10,561 nucleotides of DNA from Woeseia sp. (GCA_018701055.1 JABIUH010000284.1:1-10561); one strand, 5' to 3'. Numbered from the stretch's first letter, positions 1 to 7,180 are shown. Program-made: numbers and translations. Notes: generated by a model from the letters alone, not told the origin.

Positions 1-389
1 CGGCCATTTTCGCGCAAAAGTACGGCCGGTCGCTGCCATTGGCAATCGGCATTGTCGGTGGGGCTATTTGTCTTTATTTCTTAGTAGGCCAATTCGAATT
101 TTTGGTTTTCGCTTTAGCGGTGGGTGTTTACAACTTTTTATGGAATTTGAGTCACCCATATTTGTTAGGAGCAATGGCGAGTTTCGATCGCCGTGGCCGC
201 GTCGTTGTCTATGCAGTTGCGATGCAAATGATTGGTCTCGCGGTAGGCCCGTTTCTGGCGGCAACTGTCATCACGGAAGGCGAATTTGACCGGGTTAACA
301 AATTGGGTGCAGCACTTTTCTTGGTGAGTTTTATTTTGATTTTGCCGCCTGTTCTCGCACAAGCAAGACGGGCAGCCGCGGGAGAATGA
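1..389 (+). CDS. MFS transporter, C-terminal part (5' end outside window)
   Basis: An open frame runs in from the left edge (first whole codon at base 3) to a TGA at 387-389, giving 128 residues. They are strongly hydrophobic, with about four membrane segments. A short basic loop with a DRRGR motif lies between two of them, as in the C-terminal half of major facilitator proteins, and the chain ends in a small basic and acidic tail. I infer that it is the last third of a 12-helix inner-membrane transporter. The TTG at base 39 is not a start, because the frame continues upstream with matching hydrophobic sequence. The SDR gene begins 3 bp after the stop and its ribosome site lies inside this gene's end, so the two are probably co-transcribed. 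The substrate cannot be read from this piece. By context it may import the amine or amino alcohol used by the downstream enzymes. Confidence 0.75.
   Translation, partial: AIFAQKYGRSLPLAIGIVGGAICLYFLVGQFEFLVFALAVGVYNFLWNLSHPYLLGAMASFDRRGRVVVYAVAMQMIGLAVGPFLAATVITEGEFDRVNKLGAALFLVSFILILPPVLAQARRAAAGE
381..385 (+). promoter_or_regulatory. Ribosome binding site of the SDR gene
   Basis: GGAGA lies 7 bases before the ATG at 393 and inside the last codons of the transporter gene. It supports that start and suggests translational coupling of the two genes. Confidence 0.6.
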
Positions 390-392
390 TCA

Positions 393-1202
393 ATGTTTGC
401 CGACTTAAACAATAAGGTAGCGCTGATCACGGGAGCCGGCCAGGGTATTGGCGCGGGCATTGCCAGAGTATTTGCCGGCGCGGGCGCCAAAGTTATGGTG
501 GTCAACCGCACGCCGGCGCATGGCGAACGAACCGTGCAGGAGATTTCTGACGCTGGCGGTGAAGCGGAATTGTTCGCGACTGATATTGGTGAGGTTGAAA
601 ATATCAATTCGGCTATTTCTCAAACAATTTCGAAATGGGGCCGAATTGATATTGCACTTCACAATGCCGCATCGTTTTTGGGCGGCACCGTCGAAGAATA
701 TTCCGAAGACGATTTGGAAACGGTGCTCGCCGTTAATCTCAAGGCTTGCTTCCGTTTGTCGAAGGCCGCAATCCCGTATTTCAAGAAACAGGGCGGCGGG
801 CGATTGTTGTTTACGTCATCAGTGACGGGACCGCGCGTAGCGATGCCGGGTACATCGTATTACGCAGCGTCGAAAGGCGGCATGAATGCGTTTATCCGCA
901 CGGCGGCCCTGGAACTCGCAAGAGATAACATCACTGTTAACGGGGTCGAACCTGGTTACATCCGCACGGCCGCCATGGAGCTACTCGCTGACGAGGCGGG
1001 TCTCGCCCAAATGACCAAGTACATTCCAGCAGGATTCATGGGTGCGCCGGAAGACATAGCGTATTGCATGCTCTATCTCGCTAGCGATCAGGCGCGCTAC
1101 ATCACCGGTCAAACTATTTGTGTCGATGGCGGTTCGACGCTGCCCGAAAGCCCGGTCTTTCTTGAAGAGATGGACGGCGTCAAAGAGTTGGTTGGATCTT
1201 GA
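393..1202 (+). CDS. Short-chain dehydrogenase/reductase (SDR), classical type
   Basis: This 269-residue Rossmann-fold oxidoreductase is normal length for a classical SDR. Visible motifs are the cofactor loop T13-G14-x3-G18-x-G20, D64 after the third strand, the H90-N-A-A93 version of the NAG motif, N115, S143, and the catalytic Y157-x3-K161. After the second strand come N38-R39 rather than an acidic residue, which in this family points to NADP(H). The C-terminal G-Q-T-I-C-V-D-G-G motif near 239-247 is also typical. It is cytoplasmic, with no signal peptide. It begins 3 bp after the transporter, and the PLP enzyme starts on the base after its stop, so it is part of the operon. The substrate is unknown. 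By context it may oxidise or reduce an alcohol/ketone or alcohol/aldehyde pair linked to the amino alcohol handled by the next two enzymes. Confidence 0.88.
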   Translation: MFADLNNKVALITGAGQGIGAGIARVFAGAGAKVMVVNRTPAHGERTVQEISDAGGEAELFATDIGEVENINSAISQTISKWGRIDIALHNAASFLGGTVEEYSEDDLETVLAVNLKACFRLSKAAIPYFKKQGGGRLLFTSSVTGPRVAMPGTSYYAASKGGMNAFIRTAALELARDNITVNGVEPGYIRTAAMELLADEAGLAQMTKYIPAGFMGAPEDIAYCMLYLASDQARYITGQTICVDGGSTLPESPVFLEEMDGVKELVGS

Positions 1203-2492
1203 ATGACTAGTCAGATGAATATAGACGCGTTAGTTGAAAGACGAGAGCGATTGCTGGGTCCTGGCAATCCGCTTTTCTATGACGAGCCCGTTCATCTGGT
1301 GCGGGGAGAAGGCGTGTGGCTTTATGGCGCGGACGGTAAACAGTACCTCGACTGTTACAACAATGTTCCCTGCGTCGGTCATTGTCACCCGAGAGTAGTC
1401 GAAGCGTTGTGCAAGCAAGCCGCGACATTGAACACACATACCCGTTATTTGCATGAAAATATTCTCGACTACGCAGAGCTACTTCTGGCAAAGTTTGACG
1501 ATTCGCTGGATCGAATTGCCTTCGCCTGCACTGGCAGTGAAGCGAATGATTTAGCAATGCGAATAGCGCGCACTAATTCGGGCGGCGAAGGGTTTATTTG
1601 CACAAACTCCACCTACCATGGCAACACGGCGGCCGTCGCGCAGCTAAGTTCAATCTTCGAGCCAATCGGTGGTTACGGAAAGAACGTAAGAATGGTGCCG
1701 TGGCCTGATTCCTATCGAGCGCCGGATGGATTGTCCGGTGAAACGCTGGCTGATTTTTACATCAAAGAAGTTCGCGCAGCCATTGCATCGTTCCAAGCCG
1801 ATGGAATTAAATTGGCTGGCATTGTTTTATGTCCCATTTTCGCAAACGAGGGTTTGCCCAACGTCCCGGCTGGCTACATGTCGAAGGCGATTGAGTTGGT
1901 CCGAGCAGCGGGCGGCTATTACATCGCAGATGAGGTCCAGTCAGGGTTTGGTCGGACGGGCGAATGGTGGGGTCACGCTGCAAGCGGCGTCGTTCCCGAC
2001 ATATTAACACTCGGCAAACCAATGGGAGCGGGGCATCCAATATCGGGCGTCGTTGCGAACGGAGCGCTGCTTGATCACTACCGGCAGCAGGAAATGTATT
2101 TTAATACTTTCGGCGGCAATCCCGTTTCTTGCGCGGTTGGCCAGGCCGTGGTGGAGGTTATCGATTCAGAGGGCCTGGTTGCGAATGCGAAAGATGTTGG
2201 CAGCTACGTGCTGGAAAAATTCACTGAGCTAAAAGTGAAGCATGAAATGATCGGTGATGTTCGCGGGAGTGGATTGTTTTTCGGCATCGATCTCGTTAAA
2301 GTTCGAGATAGTAAAGAACCTGCACCGGAAGCGGCTGGTTATGTCGTCAACAAGATGCGTGATAGCGGTATCTTAATGAGCAAAATTGGCGAACACGATA
2401 ATGTCTTGAAACTTCGTCCACCGTTGTGTTTTTCGAAAGAGAACGCAGATTTGTTGGTCAGCACCCTTGATGAACACCTGGCTGCCGCATGA
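1203..2492 (+). CDS. Class III PLP enzyme, probable amino-alcohol phosphate phospho-lyase (or aminotransferase)
   Basis: This 429-residue protein has the class III aminotransferase fold. The phosphate-binding loop T110-G-S-E-A-N-D116, the A242-D243-E-V pyridine-nitrogen aspartate, the Schiff-base lysine K272 in L-G-K-P-M-G-A-G, and the N301-T-F-G-G-N-P307 segment are all present. The N-terminal motifs C-Y-N-N-V (51-55), G-H-C-H-P (59-63) and N-T-H-T-R-Y-L-H (77-84) are those I associate with the ethanolamine-phosphate/5-phosphohydroxylysine phospho-lyase branch. Those enzymes release phosphate and ammonia from O-phosphorylated amino alcohols and leave an aldehyde. The next gene is a small-molecule kinase whose start overlaps this stop by 4 bp, and an aldehyde dehydrogenase follows, which supports a lyase role. 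An ordinary transaminase is the alternative. The ATG at 1203 has only a weak ribosome site; a second ATG lies at 1215. Confidence 0.85.
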   Translation: MTSQMNIDALVERRERLLGPGNPLFYDEPVHLVRGEGVWLYGADGKQYLDCYNNVPCVGHCHPRVVEALCKQAATLNTHTRYLHENILDYAELLLAKFDDSLDRIAFACTGSEANDLAMRIARTNSGGEGFICTNSTYHGNTAAVAQLSSIFEPIGGYGKNVRMVPWPDSYRAPDGLSGETLADFYIKEVRAAIASFQADGIKLAGIVLCPIFANEGLPNVPAGYMSKAIELVRAAGGYYIADEVQSGFGRTGEWWGHAASGVVPDILTLGKPMGAGHPISGVVANGALLDHYRQQEMYFNTFGGNPVSCAVGQAVVEVIDSEGLVANAKDVGSYVLEKFTELKVKHEMIGDVRGSGLFFGIDLVKVRDSKEPAPEAAGYVVNKMRDSGILMSKIGEHDNVLKLRPPLCFSKENADLLVSTLDEHLAAA

Positions 2493-3502
2493 CGGACTAT
2501 TTCAACCTGGAGCCGAACGAACAAATTGTCCTGTTGGAGGCGGCGGCTCGGGATGCGCTTTCCCATTGGGACCTTGAGGGTGCGTCTCTTGATTTGATTA
2601 AGCACCGCGAGAACGCCGTGTATGAGGCCAGAATCGGTGCTTTCAGGGGCGCTCTGCGACTACATCGCTTTGGTTATCACTCGGATATTGAGCTTCTCTC
2701 AGAATTGCAGTGGATGCAGGCGCTTGCAAAGGCGGACATCAGGACGCCAAAAATAATTCCGACCAGCGACGGCCGTTTATTCGTGAATCATTTATCCGAC
2801 AGCCTGCCAGCCGAGCTGCAGATCGACATGTTCGAATGGATCGATGGCCGTCAACTCGGTTCCGTTGAGGAGGGTGTCGCGAGCGAAACGAATGTCACCG
2901 ACACCTATACTGCAATTGGAGAACTTGCAGCTCGTGTGCACAATCAATCAGCCGAGTGGCAGCTTCCGCCGGGCTTTGCTCGGCACGCATGGGATGCCGA
3001 CGGGATTGCCGGGCAAGCACCATTGTGGGGTCAATTTTGGAAGCTGGAATCAGCGACTGAAGTAGAAGCAACGTTGCTAGAAAATGCCAGAGATAAGGTC
3101 TACGCGGATTTAAGTTCGATAGAAAAATCCAGTGCAAATTACAGTCTAATCCATGCCGACTTTACTCCCGAGAATGTGATGGTCGACGCAAACGGTGTGC
3201 GACTGATCGACTTTGATGATGCCGGATTTGGCTGGCACCTATTTGAATTGGCGACCTCACTCTACTTCCTAAAAAGTGAGCCTTGTTTTGACCAGGCTAA
3301 AAGCGGGTTGATTGAAGGGTATCGGCGCCATCGGGCATTAACTGATGAGCATCTGGAATTGCTGCCGCTATTTTTCCTCGCGCGCGGATTGACTTACGTT
3401 GGTTGGGTTCACACTCGCCATGAAACAGAAACAGCTCGCGAGTTGTCGCCAATGATTCTGGCGATGGCCTGTGAACAAGCCGAACATTATTTGCAGAACT
3501 AA
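2489..3502 (+). CDS. APH-family small-molecule kinase (hydroxylysine kinase / homoserine kinase type II-like)
   Basis: This 337-residue phosphotransferase has the protein-kinase-like APH fold. The catalytic loop H222-x-D224-F-T-P-E-N229 and the metal-binding I-D241-F-D-D motif are intact. In the N-lobe, R57 in the L-R-L-H-R strand sits where many kinases have lysine; my recollection is that arginine there is common in this branch. The ATG overlaps the stop of the PLP gene (ATGA), a classic sign of coupling. In this family a kinase beside a class III PLP enzyme suggests phosphorylation of an amino-alcohol hydroxyl followed by elimination, as in hydroxylysine breakdown and in the aminopropanol route. 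I infer the same logic here, with an unknown amino alcohol that may be aromatic given the neighbours. It is cytoplasmic and has no signal peptide. There is no reason to read it as antibiotic resistance. Confidence 0.85.
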   Translation: MTDYFNLEPNEQIVLLEAAARDALSHWDLEGASLDLIKHRENAVYEARIGAFRGALRLHRFGYHSDIELLSELQWMQALAKADIRTPKIIPTSDGRLFVNHLSDSLPAELQIDMFEWIDGRQLGSVEEGVASETNVTDTYTAIGELAARVHNQSAEWQLPPGFARHAWDADGIAGQAPLWGQFWKLESATEVEATLLENARDKVYADLSSIEKSSANYSLIHADFTPENVMVDANGVRLIDFDDAGFGWHLFELATSLYFLKSEPCFDQAKSGLIEGYRRHRALTDEHLELLPLFFLARGLTYVGWVHTRHETETARELSPMILAMACEQAEHYLQN

Positions 3503-3517
3503 AATTAGAATTAAAAC

Positions 3518-3521
3518 GAGG
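3518..3521 (+). promoter_or_regulatory. Ribosome binding site of the aldehyde dehydrogenase gene
   Basis: GAGG lies 6 bases before the ATG at 3528, in a 25-bp gap after the kinase gene. It decides in favour of 3528 over the in-frame ATG at 3471, which lies inside the kinase gene and adds 19 residues unlike this family. Confidence 0.65.
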
Positions 3522-3527
3522 TGCACG

Positions 3528-4946
3528 ATGAGTAAAAAATACGAAATGACGATTGATGGAGAAACGGTATCCGCGGATGAGTACACAAATATTCGCAACC
3601 CAGCCAACACAGAAGAAATAGTGGGGCAGGCGCCGGTTGGAAATAAAACACACCTCGATAAAGCAATTGCGGCGGCGGAAAAAGCCTATGCATCCTGGCG
3701 CTTTTCCAGCGACGAGGATCGCGTCAATGCATGTAATGCGATCGCAAAGGTGTGTAGTGATAATGCGGAAGAGTTGGCAGTGCTGTTGACTAAAGAACAA
3801 GGTAAACCGCTTGGCGGGCTGGGTTCGAACTTTGAACTGGGCGGTTGCGCCGGCTGGGCCGGTTATACGGCCACCTTGGCGCTACCCGACAAGGTTATTG
3901 AGGACAGTGACGAACGCCATGTAGTGCAGAAGCGTGTTCCTCTTGGCGTGGTTGGTTCGATAACGCCTTGGAATTGGCCGCTGATGATCGCCATTTGGCA
4001 TATTGTGCCGGGAATCCGCTCTGGCAATACAGTTGTGATCAAGCCGTCGCCCTACACACCGTTAAGTACGCTTCGAATGGTCGAGTTGATGAACGAGGTA
4101 TTGCCGGCCGGATTGGTCAATGTAATTTCCGGCGGTGACGAACTTGGTGCCGAGCTTACGGGTCATGACGGCGTCAATAAGATCGTATTTACCGGTTCGA
4201 TTGCGACGGGTAAGAAAGTAATGGCGAGCGCTGCGAAATCGGTAACGCCGGTAACGCTTGAATTGGGTGGCAACGATGCAGGCATCATGCTGCAGGGCGA
4301 AGACCCGGCTAAATTTGCGGAAGGAATGTTCTTTGGATCGATGATCAATTCGGGCCAGACCTGTGGTGCGATGAAGCGACTCTATGTTCATGAAGACGAT
4401 CTGAATGCCACGGTCGATGCGCTAGTGGGTTTCGCCGGCAATATTCCGATGGGCGATGGCATGGACGAGAGTAGTTTACTCGGGCCGGTGCAGAACGAGC
4501 GGCAATTCAAACGCGTCGTCGAATTGGTTGAAGATGCGAAAGCGAATGGCGGAACGTGCGTTCTAGGCGGAGAGCCAGCGGGTGGCCCTAACTACTTCTA
4601 TCCCGTGACTATCGTGACAGGCGTTTCGGATGGTGTGCGGCTGGTAGACGAAGAACAGTTTGGTCCGGTGTTGCCAATTATTACCTACACGGACTTAGAG
4701 GATGCCATCAGTGCTGCTAATGGGCTCGAGTTCGGTTTGGATGCATCGGTTTGGGGAAGTGATGCTGAAGCGACAGCTGCCGTAGCAGAGCGTCTTGAGG
4801 CTGGCACTGTGCTGATCAATAAGCATGGCGAAATTGCGCCACATATTCCGTTTGGCGGCATCAAGTGTTCAGGGCTTGGTGTTGAGTTCGGAGAAGAAGG
4901 TTTGGCGGCCTATACATCAATCAAAATTATTAACTCGGCGGCATAA
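3528..4946 (+). CDS. NAD(P)-dependent aldehyde dehydrogenase
   Basis: This 472-residue enzyme is of standard ALDH superfamily length and oxidises an aldehyde to its acid in the cytoplasm. All catalytic elements are visible: N149 in T-P-W-N-W-P, K172 in I-K-P-S-P, the G223-S-x3-G228 cofactor turn, the general base E246 in L-E-L-G-G, the nucleophile C279 in G-Q-T-C-G, and E376 in E-E-Q-F-G-P. Three residues after K172 there is P175 where NAD-preferring enzymes of the ALDH2 type carry a glutamate, so cofactor choice is uncertain. It follows the kinase by 25 bp, and the TTQ heavy chain begins one base after its stop. By position it can serve both the kinase/phospho-lyase route and the amine dehydrogenase, each of which would yield an aldehyde. 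Phenylacetaldehyde-type substrates are an inference from context. Confidence 0.93.
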   Translation: MSKKYEMTIDGETVSADEYTNIRNPANTEEIVGQAPVGNKTHLDKAIAAAEKAYASWRFSSDEDRVNACNAIAKVCSDNAEELAVLLTKEQGKPLGGLGSNFELGGCAGWAGYTATLALPDKVIEDSDERHVVQKRVPLGVVGSITPWNWPLMIAIWHIVPGIRSGNTVVIKPSPYTPLSTLRMVELMNEVLPAGLVNVISGGDELGAELTGHDGVNKIVFTGSIATGKKVMASAAKSVTPVTLELGGNDAGIMLQGEDPAKFAEGMFFGSMINSGQTCGAMKRLYVHEDDLNATVDALVGFAGNIPMGDGMDESSLLGPVQNERQFKRVVELVEDAKANGGTCVLGGEPAGGPNYFYPVTIVTGVSDGVRLVDEEQFGPVLPIITYTDLEDAISAANGLEFGLDASVWGSDAEATAAVAERLEAGTVLINKHGEIAPHIPFGGIKCSGLGVEFGEEGLAAYTSIKIINSAA

Positions 4947-4947
4947 A

Positions 4948-6084
4948 ATGAAGAGATTAACTTTCGCAGCGTTATTCATTACAACGAGCGCGTTCGGGCA
5001 AATTCAGCCCGAACCCGGTGGGGTGATAGAGACATTGCCCGAATCCTGGCCGGCACATTGGATCATTGTTCAGGATGGCGCGTTTTTTCATATGAATAAC
5101 GGCAAGTACATCGTGGTCGATGCGGATTCAGACAATGCCGCAAAGCGCGTCAAGGGATCATTTGATGGTTCGTTTATTTCACAGTTCTATCAGGCTAAGA
5201 CACGGCCGGAAATGTATGTGAGTGAGACGTTTTATTCGCGTGGCACCAGAGGTGTGCGCACGGACGTCGTTACGATCTATGACAAATCCACGTTAGCGCC
5301 GACCGGGGAAATAGTCATTCCGGAGAAACGTGCGAGCCAGATGCCGATGAACTATCACATTCAGTTGGTTGATGAAGAAAAGTTCGGCTTAATCTACAAC
5401 TTTACGCCAGCCACGTCGGTCAGTGTCCTGGATATGGTGGGTAAGGCCTTTTTAACTGAGGTTCCGACGCCAGGTTGTTCGTTGGTTTACCCAATGGCCG
5501 GCCGCGCGTTCGCCTCGATTTGCACGGATGGGTCAATGCTGAGTGTGCAATTGGATGAAGAAGGCAAGCAGGCATCTTCGGCAAGAACTGATGTGTTTTT
5601 TGACGCCAACGGCGATGCGTTAATTGAGAAGGCCGCAATGGTTGACGGGGTTGCGTATTTCCCGACGTTTCTTGGCAGGATGTTTCCGGTCGATCTGAAT
5701 GGCGAAACGGTTTCTGTTGGTGACGCCTGGTCATTACTGGGTGACGGTGACGAAGGTTGGCGACCTGGTGGGCTTTCAGTGACGGGTACGAACGCCGATG
5801 GACAAATTTTCATCCTCATGCACCCGGATGGTTATGAAGGCTCGCACAAAGATCCAGGCGCGGAAGTCTGGATTTTTGATCCAGAGTCACAGCAACGAGT
5901 TAACCGCATCTCGCTAAATTTGCCGGCGATCTCGATTGGTCTTACCCGGGACGACGAGCCGCTAATGTTGGCCACTAACATCAATCTTGAGGTTGATGTT
6001 TATGATGCGACCAGCGGTGAATACCTCCGCACACTCAGCGGGATTGGTGCTGAAACCCCATTCATGTTGCACGGCGCTAACTAG
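4948..6084 (+). CDS. aauB: TTQ amine dehydrogenase heavy (alpha) chain, aralkylamine/methylamine dehydrogenase type
   Basis: This 378-residue beta-propeller subunit belongs to the methylamine dehydrogenase heavy-chain family and is about family length. The best marks are the Y-S-R-G-T-R-G-V-R-T-D-V-V stretch at 96-108, W271-R-P-G-G275, and a cysteine pair C177/C192 at the spacing of the heavy-chain disulfide. The N-terminus (M-K-R, then a hydrophobic stretch to about residue 17) looks like a short Sec signal, so the protein should reach the periplasm. The start is the ATG at 4948, one base after the ALDH stop; in-frame starts further upstream lie inside the ALDH gene and would bury the signal peptide. 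It forms an alpha2-beta2 enzyme with the light chain 62 bp downstream. The light chain decides the aralkylamine assignment, so the symbol is by similarity. No mauE- or mauD-like gene lies between the two chains. Confidence 0.9.
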   Translation: MKRLTFAALFITTSAFGQIQPEPGGVIETLPESWPAHWIIVQDGAFFHMNNGKYIVVDADSDNAAKRVKGSFDGSFISQFYQAKTRPEMYVSETFYSRGTRGVRTDVVTIYDKSTLAPTGEIVIPEKRASQMPMNYHIQLVDEEKFGLIYNFTPATSVSVLDMVGKAFLTEVPTPGCSLVYPMAGRAFASICTDGSMLSVQLDEEGKQASSARTDVFFDANGDALIEKAAMVDGVAYFPTFLGRMFPVDLNGETVSVGDAWSLLGDGDEGWRPGGLSVTGTNADGQIFILMHPDGYEGSHKDPGAEVWIFDPESQQRVNRISLNLPAISIGLTRDDEPLMLATNINLEVDVYDATSGEYLRTLSGIGAETPFMLHGAN

Positions 6085-6099
6085 CCGACACGAACTAGT

Positions 6100-6126
6100 G
6101 GTCCATCAATCCTACCTTGTTGGACC
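6100..6126 (+). repeat. Small inverted repeat between the heavy- and light-chain genes
   Basis: GGTCCA at 6100-6105 and TGGACC at 6121-6126 can form a perfect 6-bp stem around a 15-base loop. It sits in the longest gap of the window (62 bp). No T-run follows, so it does not look like a standard terminator. It could be an intercistronic mRNA hairpin or chance. Confidence 0.3.
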
Positions 6127-6133
6127 CCTAATT

Positions 6134-6138
6134 AAGGA
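6134..6138 (+). promoter_or_regulatory. Ribosome binding site of the light-chain gene
   Basis: AAGGA lies 8 bases before the ATG at 6147. The TTG at 6141, in the same frame, is too close to it to be the likely start. Confidence 0.65.
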
Positions 6139-6146
6139 AATTGAAA

Positions 6147-6677
6147 ATGAAGTTTTTTGATGGTTGGCTCGATAAATCCACCGAAAACACGATTCGCGGC
6201 ATTGCACAGCATACGTCCCGACGTGGTTTTCTCGGCAAACTTGCCGGCGTGGTCGTTGGCGGCGCGGCAACGCTGCCGTTGTTACCCGTTGCACGGTCCC
6301 AGGATAGTGCTACGCCTGCACCGCTCGAGGAGGGCGACACAGCGGGTTGTGATTATTGGCGCTATTGCGCGATCGACGGATTCTTGTGCGATTGTTGCGG
6401 GGGGTCGATGAACTCATGCCCACCTGGAACCGAAATGTCTCCGATTACATGGATTGGCACGTGTGAAAATCCGGTTGATGGAAAAAACTACATCATTTCG
6501 TATAACGATTGCTGCGGTAAATCGTCCTGCGGGAATTGTCTTTGTCAGCGCAACGAAGGCGATCGGCCTGTCTATAATCCGCGCGCTTCAAACGACCTCA
6601 ACTGGTGTCTCGGAACCTCAAGCGCAGCCTATCATTGCTCTACCGCTATTGTGATTGGTGCGGCGCTAGACGAATGA
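6147..6677 (+). CDS. aauA: TTQ amine dehydrogenase light (beta) chain, aralkylamine dehydrogenase-like
   Basis: This 176-residue catalytic subunit carries the TTQ cofactor. A twin-arginine signal (S24-R-R-G-F-L29, then a hydrophobic stretch to about 48) shows folded export to the periplasm. Aligned by eye to the Paracoccus methylamine dehydrogenase light chain, the TTQ tryptophans W57 and W108 are W102 and W153, the crosslinked active-site D76 is D121, D32 is D77, and T122 is replaced by S165. Fourteen cysteines are present after the signal. Twelve match the methylamine enzyme, and the extra pair (C84, C128) matches the aralkylamine dehydrogenase pattern as I remember it, as do G-F-L-C-x-C-C-G-G and S-P-I-x-W-I-G-T-C. 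I therefore favour oxidation of primary aromatic amines to aldehydes plus ammonia. The start at 6147 follows a good ribosome site, and the stop overlaps the next ATG by 4 bp. Confidence 0.93.
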   Translation: MKFFDGWLDKSTENTIRGIAQHTSRRGFLGKLAGVVVGGAATLPLLPVARSQDSATPAPLEEGDTAGCDYWRYCAIDGFLCDCCGGSMNSCPPGTEMSPITWIGTCENPVDGKNYIISYNDCCGKSSCGNCLCQRNEGDRPVYNPRASNDLNWCLGTSSAAYHCSTAIVIGAALDE

Positions 6678-7180
6678 AAATAATCGTCACGGTTCTTGTC
6701 GGTGGAATGATTGCTTTGTTCGTCGTGGTCGGGCGACTGTCCTTGGCGGATGAACCAACTATCGAGTATGCAGCAGATGATTATGTGATTTGTTCGGCAT
6801 GTCATTTGCCTGACGGCGTTGGAATACCCGGAGTATTTCCGCCAATTAGAAACCGCGTGTCATCCATAGCCAAAATCGAGGGTGGTCGCGCGTATCTAAT
6901 TACTGCGATTTCGTTCGGTCTCATGGGTAATATTGAAGTTGCAGGGATGCCGTATTTCGGAGTGATGGCCGGCAATAGCGGCATGTTGTCCTCAAATCAA
7001 ATTGCGAATGCGTTGAACTACGCTGTGTTCGAATTAAGCGATGGAGACGTCACAGATGTGTTGCCTTTCACGAACGCCGATGTAATACGCGTTCAGTCAG
7101 AAACGTTAACTAAAGGTCCAGGTGCCGCGGCAGAATTGCGCAAGAAAATTGTTGAGGCCGCCGGTGATCAGTGGCCGTAA
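6674..7180 (+). CDS. Periplasmic c-type cytochrome, probable electron acceptor of the amine dehydrogenase
   Basis: This 168-residue monohaem cytochrome c has its haem site at C40-S-A-C-H44, and a G-x-x-G-V-F-P-P-I segment follows as in many small class I cytochromes. The likely sixth ligand is M92 in G-M-P. An N-terminal hydrophobic stretch (about residues 3-20) is a signal peptide or membrane anchor. The ATG at 6674 overlaps the light-chain stop (ATGA), so the two are translated together; the in-frame start at 6605 would lie within the light-chain gene and hide the signal. Known TTQ dehydrogenases hand electrons to amicyanin or azurin and then to cytochromes. No copper protein is present here, so this cytochrome is a good candidate for direct acceptor (inference). 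Confidence 0.85.
   Translation: MKIIVTVLVGGMIALFVVVGRLSLADEPTIEYAADDYVICSACHLPDGVGIPGVFPPIRNRVSSIAKIEGGRAYLITAISFGLMGNIEVAGMPYFGVMAGNSGMLSSNQIANALNYAVFELSDGDVTDVLPFTNADVIRVQSETLTKGPGAAAELRKKIVEAAGDQWP

Noticed and set aside
2489..3502. Kinase as an aminoglycoside resistance gene, with the acylase as a beta-lactam defence gene
   Set aside because: The APH fold is shared by many metabolic kinases, and the overlap with a PLP enzyme plus an ALDH points to catabolism. Acylase homologues of this type hydrolyse phenylacetyl amides, and nothing else in the window suggests resistance.
3471..3527. Longer N-terminus for the aldehyde dehydrogenase
   Set aside because: It overlaps the kinase gene, adds a basic stretch unlike the family, and ignores the GAGG site before 3528.
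3297..3800. 167-codon open frame on the - strand
   Set aside because: It spans the kinase end and the ALDH start, which are both clear family members, and its translation shows no recognisable domain.
4825..4947. Longer N-terminus for the TTQ heavy chain
   Set aside because: It lies inside the aldehyde dehydrogenase gene and would place the signal peptide internally; the ATG at 4948 gives a proper export signal.
6605..6673. Longer N-terminus for the first cytochrome
   Set aside because: It would overlap the light-chain gene by about 70 bp and bury the signal peptide; the ATG at 6674 gives the usual 4-bp overlap.
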